Source of the DNA: Klebsormidium nitens
Lineage: Eukaryota; Streptophyta; Klebsormidiophyceae; Klebsormidiales; Klebsormidiaceae
Length of the DNA: 46,135 bases
Assembly (NCBI GenBank): GCA_000708835.1
Contig: DF237173.1
Location: 90,855-136,989 of the forward strand
Direction: 5' to 3'
The notes below the pieces were generated by a model. It was given only the letters and a program-made list of their open reading frames with translations. It was not told the DNA's origin and did no database searches. Every line of letters begins with the position of its first letter. Position 1 is the first letter of the stretch. The position numbers were made by a program, and so were the translations under genes. Shown here one piece after another: positions 11,143 through 23,400 of this stretch.

Positions 11143-11992
11143 TTAAATGCTACAAAAACTCCTGTGGTTAACCGGACACCTCATTTCGGGGGCGGCGGAG
11201 CAGGGATCACGGCCCGGAGGGGGGCAGGGCGCGGGCCAATTTAGGGAGGCGGAAATGACAATCGCCGGTGGGGGTGGAGCAGGAGTGGAGCACCGGTTGC
11301 AGGGGAAGGGTTGGCGGCGCTGCTTGTTGGAATTGGGGTGGGTGCGCTTGTCGTTGCAAGTGGGGAGGGTGTCAACTTGGCAGTCGGGGCGGGGGTAACT
11401 GGCGGCGGTGCCCCGGCATTCGCGGGCGGTGGACTCCCAGTCCCGGTGGGGGGGAGGCGGCAGCCTTGCCAAGGGGTGGGGGCGGGTTGACGGACGGGGA
11501 TGGAGCACCGATTGCAGGTGGCGGGCTGGCACTTTTGACGGGAGGCGGTGCATTTGAAGCAACTTGAGGGGGGGGTGTTTGAGCCACTTCCAAGGGGGGG
11601 TGGCGGGACGGGGGTGGGTGTGACGAGGGGCGAGCCGCTCGTTGGAAGGGGGCTGGGTGTTGGACGGGGGGTGGGTGCGCTTGTCGGCTTGGCAGTTGGG
11701 GCGGGGGTAACCGGCGGCGGTGCAACGCCTTTTGCGGGCGGTGGGTTCCTGTTCCCGTTGGGGGGTGGAGCGGCAACCGTGCCAACGGGGGGGGCGGGTT
11801 GACGGAAGCTTTCGGGGGCGGTTGCGCAAGCGGGGGGGAGGAAGTGGGCTTGGGTGGGGGGGATCCCTTCAGGGGGAGAGTTCTGGTCGGGGTTGTGACT
11901 AGTGGAGGAGCGGACGGCTTGTTTGGAGGAGCGGGGCTAGAAAGAATCGCCGGGGGGGGTGGGTTGGAGGCCTTTGCCGGAGGCGGAACGCC
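11143..11992 (-). pseudogene. Proline-rich repeat (hydroxyproline-rich glycoprotein-like) exon with frame hops
   Basis: The minus strand encodes a Pro/Ala/Thr/Ser-rich tract following a good acceptor (CTTGATTCCTTACAG, exon from 11992). Two repeat units share PPPxxxxAPPPVTPAPTAK and lie about 300 bp apart. The frame entered from the acceptor is open down to a TAA at 11241-11243. Between about 11600 and 11450, however, the PPP pattern moves to another frame (PPPQVASNAPPPVKSASPPP) and then returns. It shifts again near 11270, to a frame reading PAPPPPAIVISASLNW and ending at 11143. The hops fall in or next to C-rich runs, including poly-C. Such tracts occur in cell-wall glycoproteins and in linkers of wall proteins, where prolines are hydroxylated and O-glycosylated. 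Upstream exons and the rest of the protein were not identified. It may be an intact gene with homopolymer errors or a decaying one. Confidence 0.55.
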
Positions 11993-14435
11993 TGTAAGGA
12001 ATCAAGACCCTGAGCAAGAAGCCCACATGGACACGACTTTGCTGTTCAGTCTGGAGTAACAACTATTGTGACTGCATTGCGACTATTGAACGGACTAGGG
12101 CACGCCGAAAAAGCCGTTTAATAGCCTGATTTTGACAAAAGCCACAGAAATTTAGAGACCCGTTGCACGAAGTCAAGCTACTTTACCCGCACCCTTCTCG
12201 GTCGGAATCTTTCGTAACGCTCTGCTCCTCTGCTCGGTGCTTTCAATGGATTGATCTTGGCGGCTATGTGCTCATATGAACCCTCCGAACTGAGATCGAT
12301 CCGATATTTTTCCAAGACGAAAGGGAAGTCTCGTCTCAAATCGAAGGGAAGATTCCTTGTTTAAAGAGAGGAAAATTCCGTGCAGAGAAAGTTCTAGGCC
12401 ATCAATAGAAAAGCTCTGGCTCCGAACTTGAATAGCCTACTCGCGATCGAGCAGGGAAAGCAATATTCTCCGCCGCACAAGAGATGAACGCGAACGAGAC
12501 GATCAACCTTGCCAAAGCAGATTTGAAAACACATCGGTTTTCCCTGACCTTTCAATTGAAAGAAACACAAGATGGTTTTGTACTCTACTCGAGGGTCAAT
12601 CGCATCCACGTTCGCCGCCCGCGCATAGCAAAGGGCATATACTGCGGACCAGTCTAGTTGACAAAGCTTACCTTATGTGGATTTAAGACAGGCAACTTGT
12701 GGTCTTGGCCGACGAATGTGAGATGCACAATACGGTGACTTATGATGCGAAGAATGCCGAGCTGCGCGAGTAAATGCGATGAACGAAAACGCTCCAGCTG
12801 GCGAGTCCTGCACGATGCCGTACGCTCAAGAATCAGAACCTGCACCGCAAATCCAGAGATCCAGCTTGACTGCGACGAACCCGTTCGGATGATCATGCAG
12901 GGTTGCATATGATCCATCATGGCTCGAGGGTTGTTCATATTGCCAATCGTTCATCGTTGCACCATATGAGACTCAAACATTGGAAGCCATGCAGCTTTTC
13001 TGACGTCTGCAGGTGGCATATTCTGGCACTAGGCCAGTCACTCTCCGGTGATTGCCAAGTTGTTACTGCCTTGCAGAGGCTCTCTCCATTTCTCCGCTTG
13101 CGGTAACTTAGTAGCGTACGGCTGCTGCCGCGGGAGCACTGCGTCCGTTCAAGTTCAATCAATGTTTCATATGTACTGCGCAAACTTGAAGCTATAAAGT
13201 GACCAAGTCTGTCGCTCTCGACTCGGAACATCTCGACATGGGAGTCTCGCTAGCAGGAGCTCTGGGATCCTGAACACCTCGTATGGGTTATCTTTATCTA
13301 GCTCGTACTCCTTTCTAGTATGATGTGGCTCACCAGGCTGCTCAGCGTCAAGTCAATAATCGACGACTAATTCGACCGATCTTTGCCCTTGTGAGCGCAG
13401 GCTGCATGAAACAACAAAAACACGTTACCGAGCCGCTTTCGCATGCTCTCAATTGTGTAATTCGGCACCGTGTTGACCACAATCACGTAGAATTCTCTCA
13501 TGTTCCATCAAATGCACGCGTTTCCGGATGCAAGCGCGGGCACAAATGATTTTTTGTTCATTCAAGAAGTGAGAAATTGCAGCACGTCATGCTACGTACT
13601 CACGATTATCAGCAACGATTATCCAGAAGTGTCACATGCAATGATATTGCTTGACTTGAGAAGCCTGACACGGCGCCTTTTTGGCACGTCTCGGCTGATC
13701 TTGGAGAAATGTCAGATGACGTCAGTCATGTCTGGGTCTCGAGTCCGCCAAGTAAATGTCGTGGGTCGGGCCGGCCAGAGTGAGAAGAGTTTGTTATCGT
13801 TCTACTGACTGCGTCTGACGTCAAGAATGTGTACCCATCTACCGTAAGCACCACGAAGAAAGCCGATGCTTTTGTTGTCACTAGCCTGCAGCTCTTTTGA
13901 GTAAACGCATAAGTCTGTTGAGGCGTACAGATTTTGACTTGTTTCGTCGGCGTGGGTAGCCTACTATTTTGACTTACTCGGGCGTGCAACGTCCTTCTAG
14001 ACTAGCTGCAGCTTTTCGAACGGTCGAACGGTCCTACCGTAAGCTCTGCGCGTGGTGTAACTTTGACGAATCAGTGTACTTTGAACGTAATCTGCAAACC
14101 GTTGCCGAAAGTGGACTAGTACACTTCCTGTAAGGGGACCCTTCAAAAGGGAAATATACCATGTCTACAAGGACGAACTCAGCCACAATTGTTGGGCCGA
14201 ACCTTATATGCAAATTCCTATATTTTTGGTACTAGTGACGCCGTTGCGGACGTAATATCTCTCACTGCGGATTCGAGACCTTTGGTCACAGTCTGTGTCA
14301 GGCTCGATTTACCATGACGAATTGGCCGGAGTATTGCCGTCGCTTAATCTCAAACGAGTCATGCCTTGATCAAGTTTATATAAGTGTTCCCCCGCAGTGG
14401 GCACTGCTCCCGCATAAGCTATACCTCGGGGGCGG
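11993..14435. other. Intergenic stretch with weak minus-strand exon candidates
   Basis: Two minus-strand open stretches could be exons upstream of the proline-rich exon. One, 12654-12938, ends at a good donor (CATAAG|GTAAGC near 12673). The other is 12394-12609. Neither has a recognisable domain or a checked phase link, so neither is called. TGACGTCA occurs at 13717 and 13816. No RNA gene was seen. Confidence 0.3.
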
Positions 14436-17400
14436 TCACGCGCTCGTGGGCTTCCCTCCCGGCCGCTGCCATAGCTTATGAGTCTCGGGGTAAAGCGTAA
14501 CGTTCCATTTATGCCGCCGGTGCCGAATCTCCCTGTCTTGCTGCGCCACCCGGTTGGGGTCCACGCTGCTGACGTGGGCCACGTCCATGATGGCCAGTTT
14601 CGGGTACGCCACGCGCACGATCGTGCCGTTCACTGCACCACACGTGGCAGAGGGTGACGTCAGGACTTGAAGTTAGCCGCCTAGAACTTTCATGACAAGC
14701 AGGGAGGAACCCAGTTCCGAGAGACTTTTATATCAGATCTCCGGCAGTAGAAAAGCTGAACGTGACGTAGAGATCCGGGAAGACGCAGAAACAGAGCAGC
14801 AGTAACCCTGGCGGAGTACTTTCGGCGAACAACGGCAAACGCTGCCGTCCGCTTAGGATATCGTGAAGCGGCTTTTTGAGTCCAAAAAAAGTGTTGCCTG
14901 AAACTGAAATGAAACTCGAAAGTGGGCTCTCAAAGGGCTGGCTTCTCAGAAAGATGGAGGCTTGGTAGGATGCTGGGGAGTCAGTAAAGTCGACACAGTT
15001 TTCAACAAGCCCGTCGACTGGAAAGACTGGAAAGACGCTAGCGAAGTTCCAAATTGTTCCAGCCCTTGTTGTCTACATCACGCGGCTGCGACTGCGACTC
15101 CAGCAGCGTGTTGCTTTGAAAGTCGATCTCGTACGCACGCTTCCGACATTGCTGCAAAACGCCCACAAGTACCATTGCTCAGCCGGCTTGGATTCCAGAA
15201 GACCTGGTAAAACGGCCTCTGAAGGAAGCAATCGTGCGGCTTTGATAGCAGAGTTTAGTTTTGATTCCGGTGTCCTTACGTGTTATGTGCTTGAACACGT
15301 GGTCGAAGGGGAGGGATCCCCCGGCCAGCTGCCGGTTCGCCCAGTCAATCAGATATTGATACGTGTGCTGACTGTACAAAACGGCGAATGAGCCATACGA
15401 TCGCAGATTGGCGTTATAACACAGCTTCCCCGACGCATCGTAAACTCTGTGCTGTATCTCGTCCTCGACCCAGTTCCACGTGTCGGCCCGCCATTCGCTG
15501 GCGCCCAGCTTCAGGATGCCGCCCCTGCGGGCAATACAATCTTGCTCGGAGTCAGCTCCAGCGTGTTTGCTTTGAATCTTAACGGGCCAGCCTAAATCAT
15601 CCATCCAGGATTGAATCCTCTGTACAAGCAGAGTGGCAAGAAACTACCCATGAGCCTTTAACACTCTTGTGCAGGTCTCGGAAGAGCGTTTCACCGTTCT
15701 CCCACTACTAGAATTACCGGGCTGCGTTGCTGCCCTCAAGAAGTTAGCTTTGTCTAGTAGTCGTCTTTGTATCGTTCAGAATCAACGAGCGACCGGTTGA
15801 AAACCCGGTACAGAAAGAAGGCCTCACAGTCCCCCTCCATCAAGAATCCCTTTGGTGCAACAGCGAACGTCCATCCACAAAGAAACCGCGGAAAGGGATC
15901 GGTAAAAAGCAATGCCCTCAACGCAACCCCTCTTCCGGGTCGTTAAGAGGCGACCGGAAAGAGGGGTCAGCAAAAGCGAGGGCCTGACCCCACTTCTTCA
16001 ACAAGAAGCCGCCGCACCGGTCGTTTTCACCGAGTACATGCTCCTTCGCTACCTACTTTATGGGTTGCACAAACCTTCACAAAGTGAGCGGCGACATTGG
16101 TTGATAAAAAAGGAGCACCTTCTCAGGAAGTCCGCGCATCAATCACTATTGTCTCTCCAGCAACTGACCAAGCGTGGCTTAGCAACGCCTTTTTCTTATA
16201 CGCAATTGAAGAAATGGACTTGGGAAAAAGCCAAGGCCTTACATCCCCCCCCCCATCAAAAAATCCGTGCACCGATCGCTGCTCCTGAGTACGTGCTCCA
16301 GCCGCCGGCCGGATTCTTGGTGCAACAGCGAACCTCCATTCACAAGCGACCGAAGGAAGGGGTCGGTAGGAAGGATGCACTCAATCCGACCGCGAGAAGG
16401 GGGCTTTTAATCACAAGGGCCTTACCTTCCCTCCTCCATCAGAAACCCAGCACACCGGTCGCTGCTCCTGAGTATGTGCTCCAGCCGCCGGCCAAACTCT
16501 TGGTGCAACAGTGCATCGTCGTCGAACACCAGGAGCGCGCGCGCGCGCCGCTGCTGGGCGTCCGCCAACAGGTCCCGCATGGTCGCCAGATAGCCCACCT
16601 CGCCCGGCTTGAGCCGATAACCCGGGCGACCTGCATGCTAGCGTGCAAGATTTGTTCGTGTAAACTTCGAACCATGGGTTCGGGATTGCATTATGATTGT
16701 GGCCTAGTAGGCTGGACGCAGACAGAGACAGCTTTGAAATGGTGCGTTGCGGCGTTCTGGTCGCCTTATGCCAGCCATGTTTAATTCTCGCGACTTTAGC
16801 GGACTCCTCGCACATCCACCTCACACGACCTTGATCTGTGCCGTCAACAACACATGTGAGCATTCGAGCACCCACTGAAAAGCATCCGACGGCCAAAATA
16901 CTCTGATCAGTCCCTTGGCAGACGGTGCACTCTCGAGCAGCAAAAGCCTGCAAGAATCAAAGAACCCACTTTCACGATAAGAGCGGTACCTACCGGGCGG
17001 GATCGGATCTCTCTTCTGGTCCAGCGCAGGCACGTAATCTGGTTTGCCCGGGGCCTCGGTGGCTCGGGAGCCGTACCAGGGGCTCACTTTGATCCCGTGG
17101 GCCGCGGCCGCGGCCGCGACTCGCTGCCAGCGCTCCTGTAGAAAACGAGGCGAATGCAACTGTAGGTCAATACTCACGGGCCGTAAACATGGTTTGGTCA
17201 TCCAAGAACAATCGCATTCTTTATACTCCTGTACAAAGAGTGTTCGTTGCTGTCCAACCTTAACCTTCTCGTTGATGATTGGGAACGACAGGACAGGAGA
17301 GTTCTTTGGAGCGCTCGTTTAAAATGTGCGGCTGCCTTTGCGCGCTTAGTCGCACTTGTTTCGAAGACGAACTTTCCTCAATTTGTTTTCGGAGCCGATG

Positions 17401-20400
17401 CTGGGCTTCTTGATAATATTCGTGCAAGGAGGTGAATTCCAAGTCTTTGCCTCGATTAGTAGTTCGGGATCAACGGTAGAAGATCAAACTTTTGGTGGAG
17501 TTTGTATCGACCAAGCTTGGCAGGGACCACATCAGCGACTCGAATGCCACAAATTCCTGCCACCCACACTGTGAGAGTCCGTGTTCGTGGCCAGTAAAGT
17601 AAACAGACTTCGGCTGCCGGTTGTTCGAGGAAACTTGTTGTCAAGCGTCCTTGAGGATTTTATGGCGGACCAAAGAATTGCGTGCACGAGAAAGTGAAAA
17701 CCAGCAGAAGTGAGTCAAAAGACGAAAGCTCGCTGGTTAACGATCTTAGATTGACGTGTTGCTTATTACCTGGCCAGGCAGTGTCAAGACATACGCCTCG
17801 AACCCATCCAGGAAGCCTTTGACACTTCCGCGCGCTCCGCTTTCCGGTGGGCACTCCCTCGGCCGGAAGTCCAGCTTCTCTCGGAACAGAGTGGAGTAGC
17901 CTCTCCGCTCCAAAATATCCTGACTAACCGCGATCGGATTAACGTGACACGCGGGTTTGGGAGCCCCGGCTCCCTGTAACACGACTTTGGTCGAGCTCAC
18001 GACGCTAACCGTAGAGTTAACTACCTTGAGCACGGTTTGCTCAAATCCGCCCTCGACCACCAGCTGCCGGACTACGTGCTGACTTAGTGGGTTATGGCTT
18101 AACTCAAGGAAAAGTTTGACGAAATCCTCGAAGAAGTGTACATTTGACCCAAATCTCAGTTGCTCTAAATTGGGTAACCCTGGAGCGTCTAGAAACAGCT
18201 TTCGGCGGCCGTTTGCTGCTTCGTCCGGTGCTGACGTCAGCAGCAACGAAAGCGCCGCTCTTCCTTCGGGCGTCAAGACGTTTTCAAACGTAATCCTAAC
18301 GGCGTCGTAATAACCCAGGGTTTTTCTAATGGACGCAACTAAGTTGCTTAGGTTGACTGCAGGCAAAAGTTTCGGGGTAGCCCCCTGAGGGGCCACGGGG
18401 ACCGCCCTGACGTCAGCGCTTCCCCAGCAGAGCGCAGAGTGTGGCAAACCCTTTGGTTTGTTCCCCTGGTTAGCGCTAACCCTAACGAGCGCCGGAGCAC
18501 TTTCGGCTCGAATCGCCAGCTGGACGCTCCGTACGAACGTCCGGTTAAGCCCCGGTTTAGGCCTAACCTCCATCCTCGCACTCGACGTGGCCGCCCATTC
18601 CGCAGAGTCGCTCAGGATGACCCGTTGCTGAACGGAAACGGACTGGAGGTCAAATATTTCGCCGATTGGCACCACGTGGCAGTCTGCGGACTGGAGGTGC
18701 GCGAGCGAAGCCCCGTTTCGTGGGGAGGCCCTGTTGGCGCAGCCGCTGACTGAGACGTGGGAGGGCATAACGAAGGTGCGGTTCAAAAACAGGGCCTCGG
18801 TTAGGCCGCAGACGAGGCTGGAGTAGAGGCCGTCGAAGCCGGTCAGGCTTGAAAGGTGGATGTCTTCCCAATATAAGTACCTGCAAGCGGCAGAGAAACA
18901 GTATAGGTGATTGAGTAAGGCGTTGTTCGATCAAGAGCACTTCACATCTTTACAATCTCGTTGCCCAAACGCAAAAACAAAGAACCGACTAGTGCCAGGT
19001 TGCACAATCTGAAGAACCGGGCTGCGTTACACAGCTTCTCCATCGTTTCCTTGCACGGGCACGACACAAGGAGAATCCCACCATGGCATGGACAAAGTCT
19101 TTGCTAAGAAAAAATCCCCATTCGAAAACACAAACTTTCCATCACTTAGATGTTGGCGGCCGAAGACGAAGCCGTGCTTGACCTTCTGCGCAAATACCCG
19201 AACAGCCCACAGGAAAACGTCGCATGCAATCTCGCTAGCTCTGACACAGCTCTTACGCCGTACTAAATCAAACATGTCGCACCACATCTGCTGACGTCCC
19301 TTCAAAAGCTCACCTGGCCTTCTCCGTCACTTCCCGCATCTGCCGCCGCACGCTCTCCACGTGATCCGTCAGAAACCCCGGCGCACGCGGTTTCACAGGG
19401 TGCAGGCTGATCGCACCGGCGAGGGGGGGTGGGAGCACCGCCGGAACGACCCCCTGTTTCTTTCTCGCGGGCCCATCGTCACCCGTGACGTAATACTGCA
19501 CGAAGAGCTTCTTGAGGTCCCAGTGAGTGTACGGCTCCGCCTCGCAGCCGATGCCCACGTGGCGCGCCACGCACCGTCCGATCTCCGTGTCGGAGTGCTC
19601 GCTCGCCCAGTCGGCCTTGCAGGCCGCCACGTGGGGGCCCATGGCCGCGAGCGCGCGCGCGTTGAGGAGGTAGCCGGGGCCGCCCAGGCAGTACGGGATG
19701 ACGTCACCGTATCTGCATGGGAAGGTCCCAGGAAGTTCTGGACGCTTGACAGAACGGCAAGTTCCTTCATCCGGAACAGCGTGCTCTTATGAAACTCAGC
19801 GTGCCGTATCGTTGCGACGTATACTGCTAGTAATTAAAACAACGCCTAACGGCCCCCTTGCCTCGGAAGCCAGCAGATGAAGGGGAATAGAGACGAGCTT
19901 TGAGTTGCGAACACCTCAAAAATGAACCTCGGAATAGACACCTCCTCGCAGTCGGAAGAGGGCCGCTAAATTTTGCTGTCCTTTCCCGGAGCAGCCGGCA
20001 CTTCCAGAACGGTTTAAAGCAGGCAAACGCTTCACAAGCATCTTCGACATGACATGTCTCGTTACATTGCGTTCGAGCAAGATCCAAAACGAAAGGAAAG
20101 GGGGACGAAGTGGTCAACACATGAGGGTAAGGTACCCAACGACGACGCTGCAACAAGCAGTGTCAAATTTAGACCGTAGACGACTTCGACAACAGATGTC
20201 GCTTGAAAATTCCGTCCTACTTTGATCCATACAGAATCCAGACCACACAGGATTTCTGATGTCTAACAAGCTCGTATGGAAATTTTTTTGTCAACTCACT
20301 TTCCGAGGGGTAACCCGAGCTTGTGCCCCTGCCGGTCGCTCGGCCGCCCCTGCCCAGGGGCGCCCACGTAGAGCGGTCGGTTGGACCTCCCGGCCGCCGA

Positions 20401-23400
20401 AAAGCCGTGCAGAAAAGCCCGCAATCTGCCCGGTTCCACGTACGTGTCATCGTCGAGATGCATGAACCAGTCAAAGGCCCCCTGGAATTGCTGGTGTAAA
20501 TACTCCCACATCGCGAGGTCCTTGAGTCGGGGAGGGTACTCGTCGCTGCAGAATGGGCGGCAAATGAAACATAACGGAAAGCAGTTGGGTACTGTACTAT
20601 ATCTGAGGTCAGGGTCGAGCCGAATGGCTGAGGGTTGATCTTCGAGAGCGAACAAGGTCAAGAATCAGCTTTTAACTGCACGTGGCACGATTCTATTTTA
20701 GCAAGCCCGGTCCTCGGAGTCCCACACTTCGAGCGCAGGAGGGAAATGACTCATCATTTGGCCTCCTCTGAGGCTTCTCAATAACGAGGCCTATGCAATC
20801 CCCATACGCCTCTTGTGTCGTAGTCCACTGAACGAAGTGTTCCGTCTCAACGGACAGAAGCAAACAGACGGTCCAACAGAACATCCTCGCGGCGCTAAAA
20901 CCATAAGTCTGGATGAAAGAAAGAACTTCGTACTCACCTGACGTTCAGCCAGACTAAACGAATGCCCCCGTGCGCGCGTGCGAGCGCGTGCGCGCTCTCG
21001 TTGCTCGTGCTGTTGCCTACGAACACGATGACGTCAGCGTGCGGCGCCAGGACCGAGTAGAGCGGCACGAGGCGCTCGCGGAACTGCGACTCGGTCGCCG
21101 TCGAGAGCACGCCGATCAGGAGCGTCACGGGGGCGTCCGGGCTTGGGACTGCGGACGGACGTCCGGCGAGCTTCTGGACAACGGCGACCTGCGGGGGGGG
21201 GTTGTGAGGGGCTTAATATCTTCGAGGAACTGCGACTCGGTCGCCGTCGAGAGGACGCCGATCGGGAGCGTTATCGAATTGGGGGCCGCAGACGGCGGTC
21301 CGGCGAGCTCCCGGACAGCGGCGACCTGCAGGTGAAGGTTACCGGTGTTACGGGCTGTTAGGGTCACTAAATGAATCACGCTTGGTCGCCGTAGAGAGCA
21401 CGCCGATCAGGGTCCGTCACGGGGGCGTCAAGGTTCGGGACTGCGGACGGCCGTCCGGCGAGCTTGCCAACAACGGCGACCTGCGGATGGAGATTACGGG
21501 CTCTTAGGGTGTCAAGGAAATTACTTTCGGTCGTCGTCGACAGAACGGCGATCATGAGCGTCACGGGGGCGTCCGGATTTAGGGCCGCGGACGGCCGTCC
21601 GGCGAGCTTCTCGGACAACGGCGACCTGCGGATGGAGGTTTAATGGGCTATTAGGGTGTTAAGGAAAAAATTCTCGGTCGCCGTCGAGAGCACGCCGATC
21701 AGGAGCGTCACGGGGGCGTCCGGGCTCGCAGCCAAGGATGAACGTCGGCGGCTTTCGGACACTGGCGACCTGCGGATGTAAATTTGGGGTGTTTTGGTCG
21801 CAAAGAAATTGCAAACGGTTCCCGTCAAGAGCACGCCGATCAGGACCGTCGCATGGGGAACGGGGCCGCAAACGGCCGTCGGGCGGGTATTCAGATGCTT
21901 GCAATCCGCGATATCAGTTCTCAGAGCAAATAGTACGCGGTGTTCAAAGCGGGTTTAATGTTACTGTCCGCAAAAGCTCCCCAACCATGAGGTTGATACG
22001 GATAAGCTGCGAGATTTTACGATCTCAAAGCGACTTTGCGTCGGTAGTCGACAACGAGCTGGCCATGACCTTGGTGGGGCCGTCCGAGCTCAAGCCCCTG
22101 GACGATCAGGAGTCCTTGGATGAGACTTCTTTGAGTCCGCAGTCGCAAATTCGGAGCGTTAGGGAATGCTGTCGTGTCCAGATAGACTAACAGGATCTTT
22201 CAAGAAAGCCGTTGTTTGTACAGAAACAGATTAAAAGCACCCATTCCTTTAAAAGCCCGCGAACAGCCTGAGAGCACGCCTTCATTTCTTTTGTCATTAT
22301 CATTCTTCGGCGCTCAAGCAAAAGCAATAAGAGTCTCCACCCTCTTCCTCTCACATCTCAGAAAGTAACACCGTTACTGAACCTGCAACGTGATATCTGT
22401 ACAATGCGCCACGACACTATACAACAAAGAAGAAGAAATGCAAAACCGCAGTGGCATCAGAATTGCTGCTTTTGGCTAATCGTTCCGTGGCAAGAAGGAA
22501 GCATGCGTTCCGGTTCACGTCGAAGACAGGAGACTTTCACCTCCTTTCAACCCCAGGATTGCAGATGGTATATTATGGTCCCAAAGCCACTCATGCCCAA
22601 CATCGAAGCTGCTGAAACAGAGTGAATATAATAGAGATGGCTCTGCCAAGGGAACGGTCTGGAGCTCAATTACATCCCAATCTCTGCCAGAGACACTCGT
22701 TTGACTTGGGTCGGATTGTCTCACGCCGAACCCCACTACTCTCTTTTCAGTCTGAAAAGAAAGAGCGCTTCTCTTATGTCTTGAGAGACTGCAACTCAGG
22801 CGCGCCTACATTGTAAAGCCAAGAACTACACGAGTTTTTGGTACTTCACCAGGGATGGTTCTGGGCTGAGAATGGGCTGGTAAGAAAGTGGTTATACATC
22901 TGATAAACAGACCTGGGCGGAAGCCCAACCTTGGAACAAGGTTAAACCCACTGTTAATTGTCCAATAACCTGAGAATTAAGTCTGGTTATCAATCTGGTT
23001 AGCAGCCAAAACTTCCACTTCGGACGCACTAACCTGAGACTCGAGCATCTGCTGGCTGGCTGGCAGCCTCAGACTCAGCGCATCGAGTGCCAACAGCGCC
23101 GTCCCCCCCCCGCGATTGCGAAACTCGAGCCCCGCCCACAATTGCCACTCGAGGCCCCTGAATGCAACGCCGACCTCAGCCCAGCCCTCCGTCAGTCGAA
23201 CCTCCACCTCCCCCCCTTTCACAACGTGAAACCTCCTCTTGTCCCACGAATGTAGTACCAACTCAAATGGCGACAAACCTGAGCCGCGCAGGCGTAAGGC
23301 CACCCCTATGATACTGGGGAACGCGTCGTTCGATTCTAGCAGGAGAGACGAGCCCCCCGGAACAGAAACCTGCAGCGGTCCCACCAGGCTCGTCTCTAGT

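Noticed and set aside
11143-11829. 228-residue minus-strand ORF taken as one intact protein
   Set aside because: Most of it is out of frame with the repeated PPP units. It only coincides with the pattern at its 3' end.
18348-18940. Alternative ORFs overlapping glycosyltransferase exon 5 on both strands
   Set aside because: They lack homology and are explained by the GC-rich coding exon in the called frame.
19027-19305. Possible terminal exon of a separate GT31 gene (FAQKVKHGFVFGRQHL)
   Set aside because: Splicing from the phase-2 donor at 19314 to the acceptor near 19180 gives only about a dozen residues before a stop. The exon 5 join is in phase and continues a recognised domain.
21050-21905. 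CRISPR array or ordinary satellite
   Set aside because: Units have no spacer-repeat structure. They derive from the adjacent coding exon with its acceptor, in a eukaryotic intron.
22404-22816. Plus-strand ORFs in intron 1 of the glycosyltransferase gene
   Set aside because: They are short, with no domain, no splice support and random composition.
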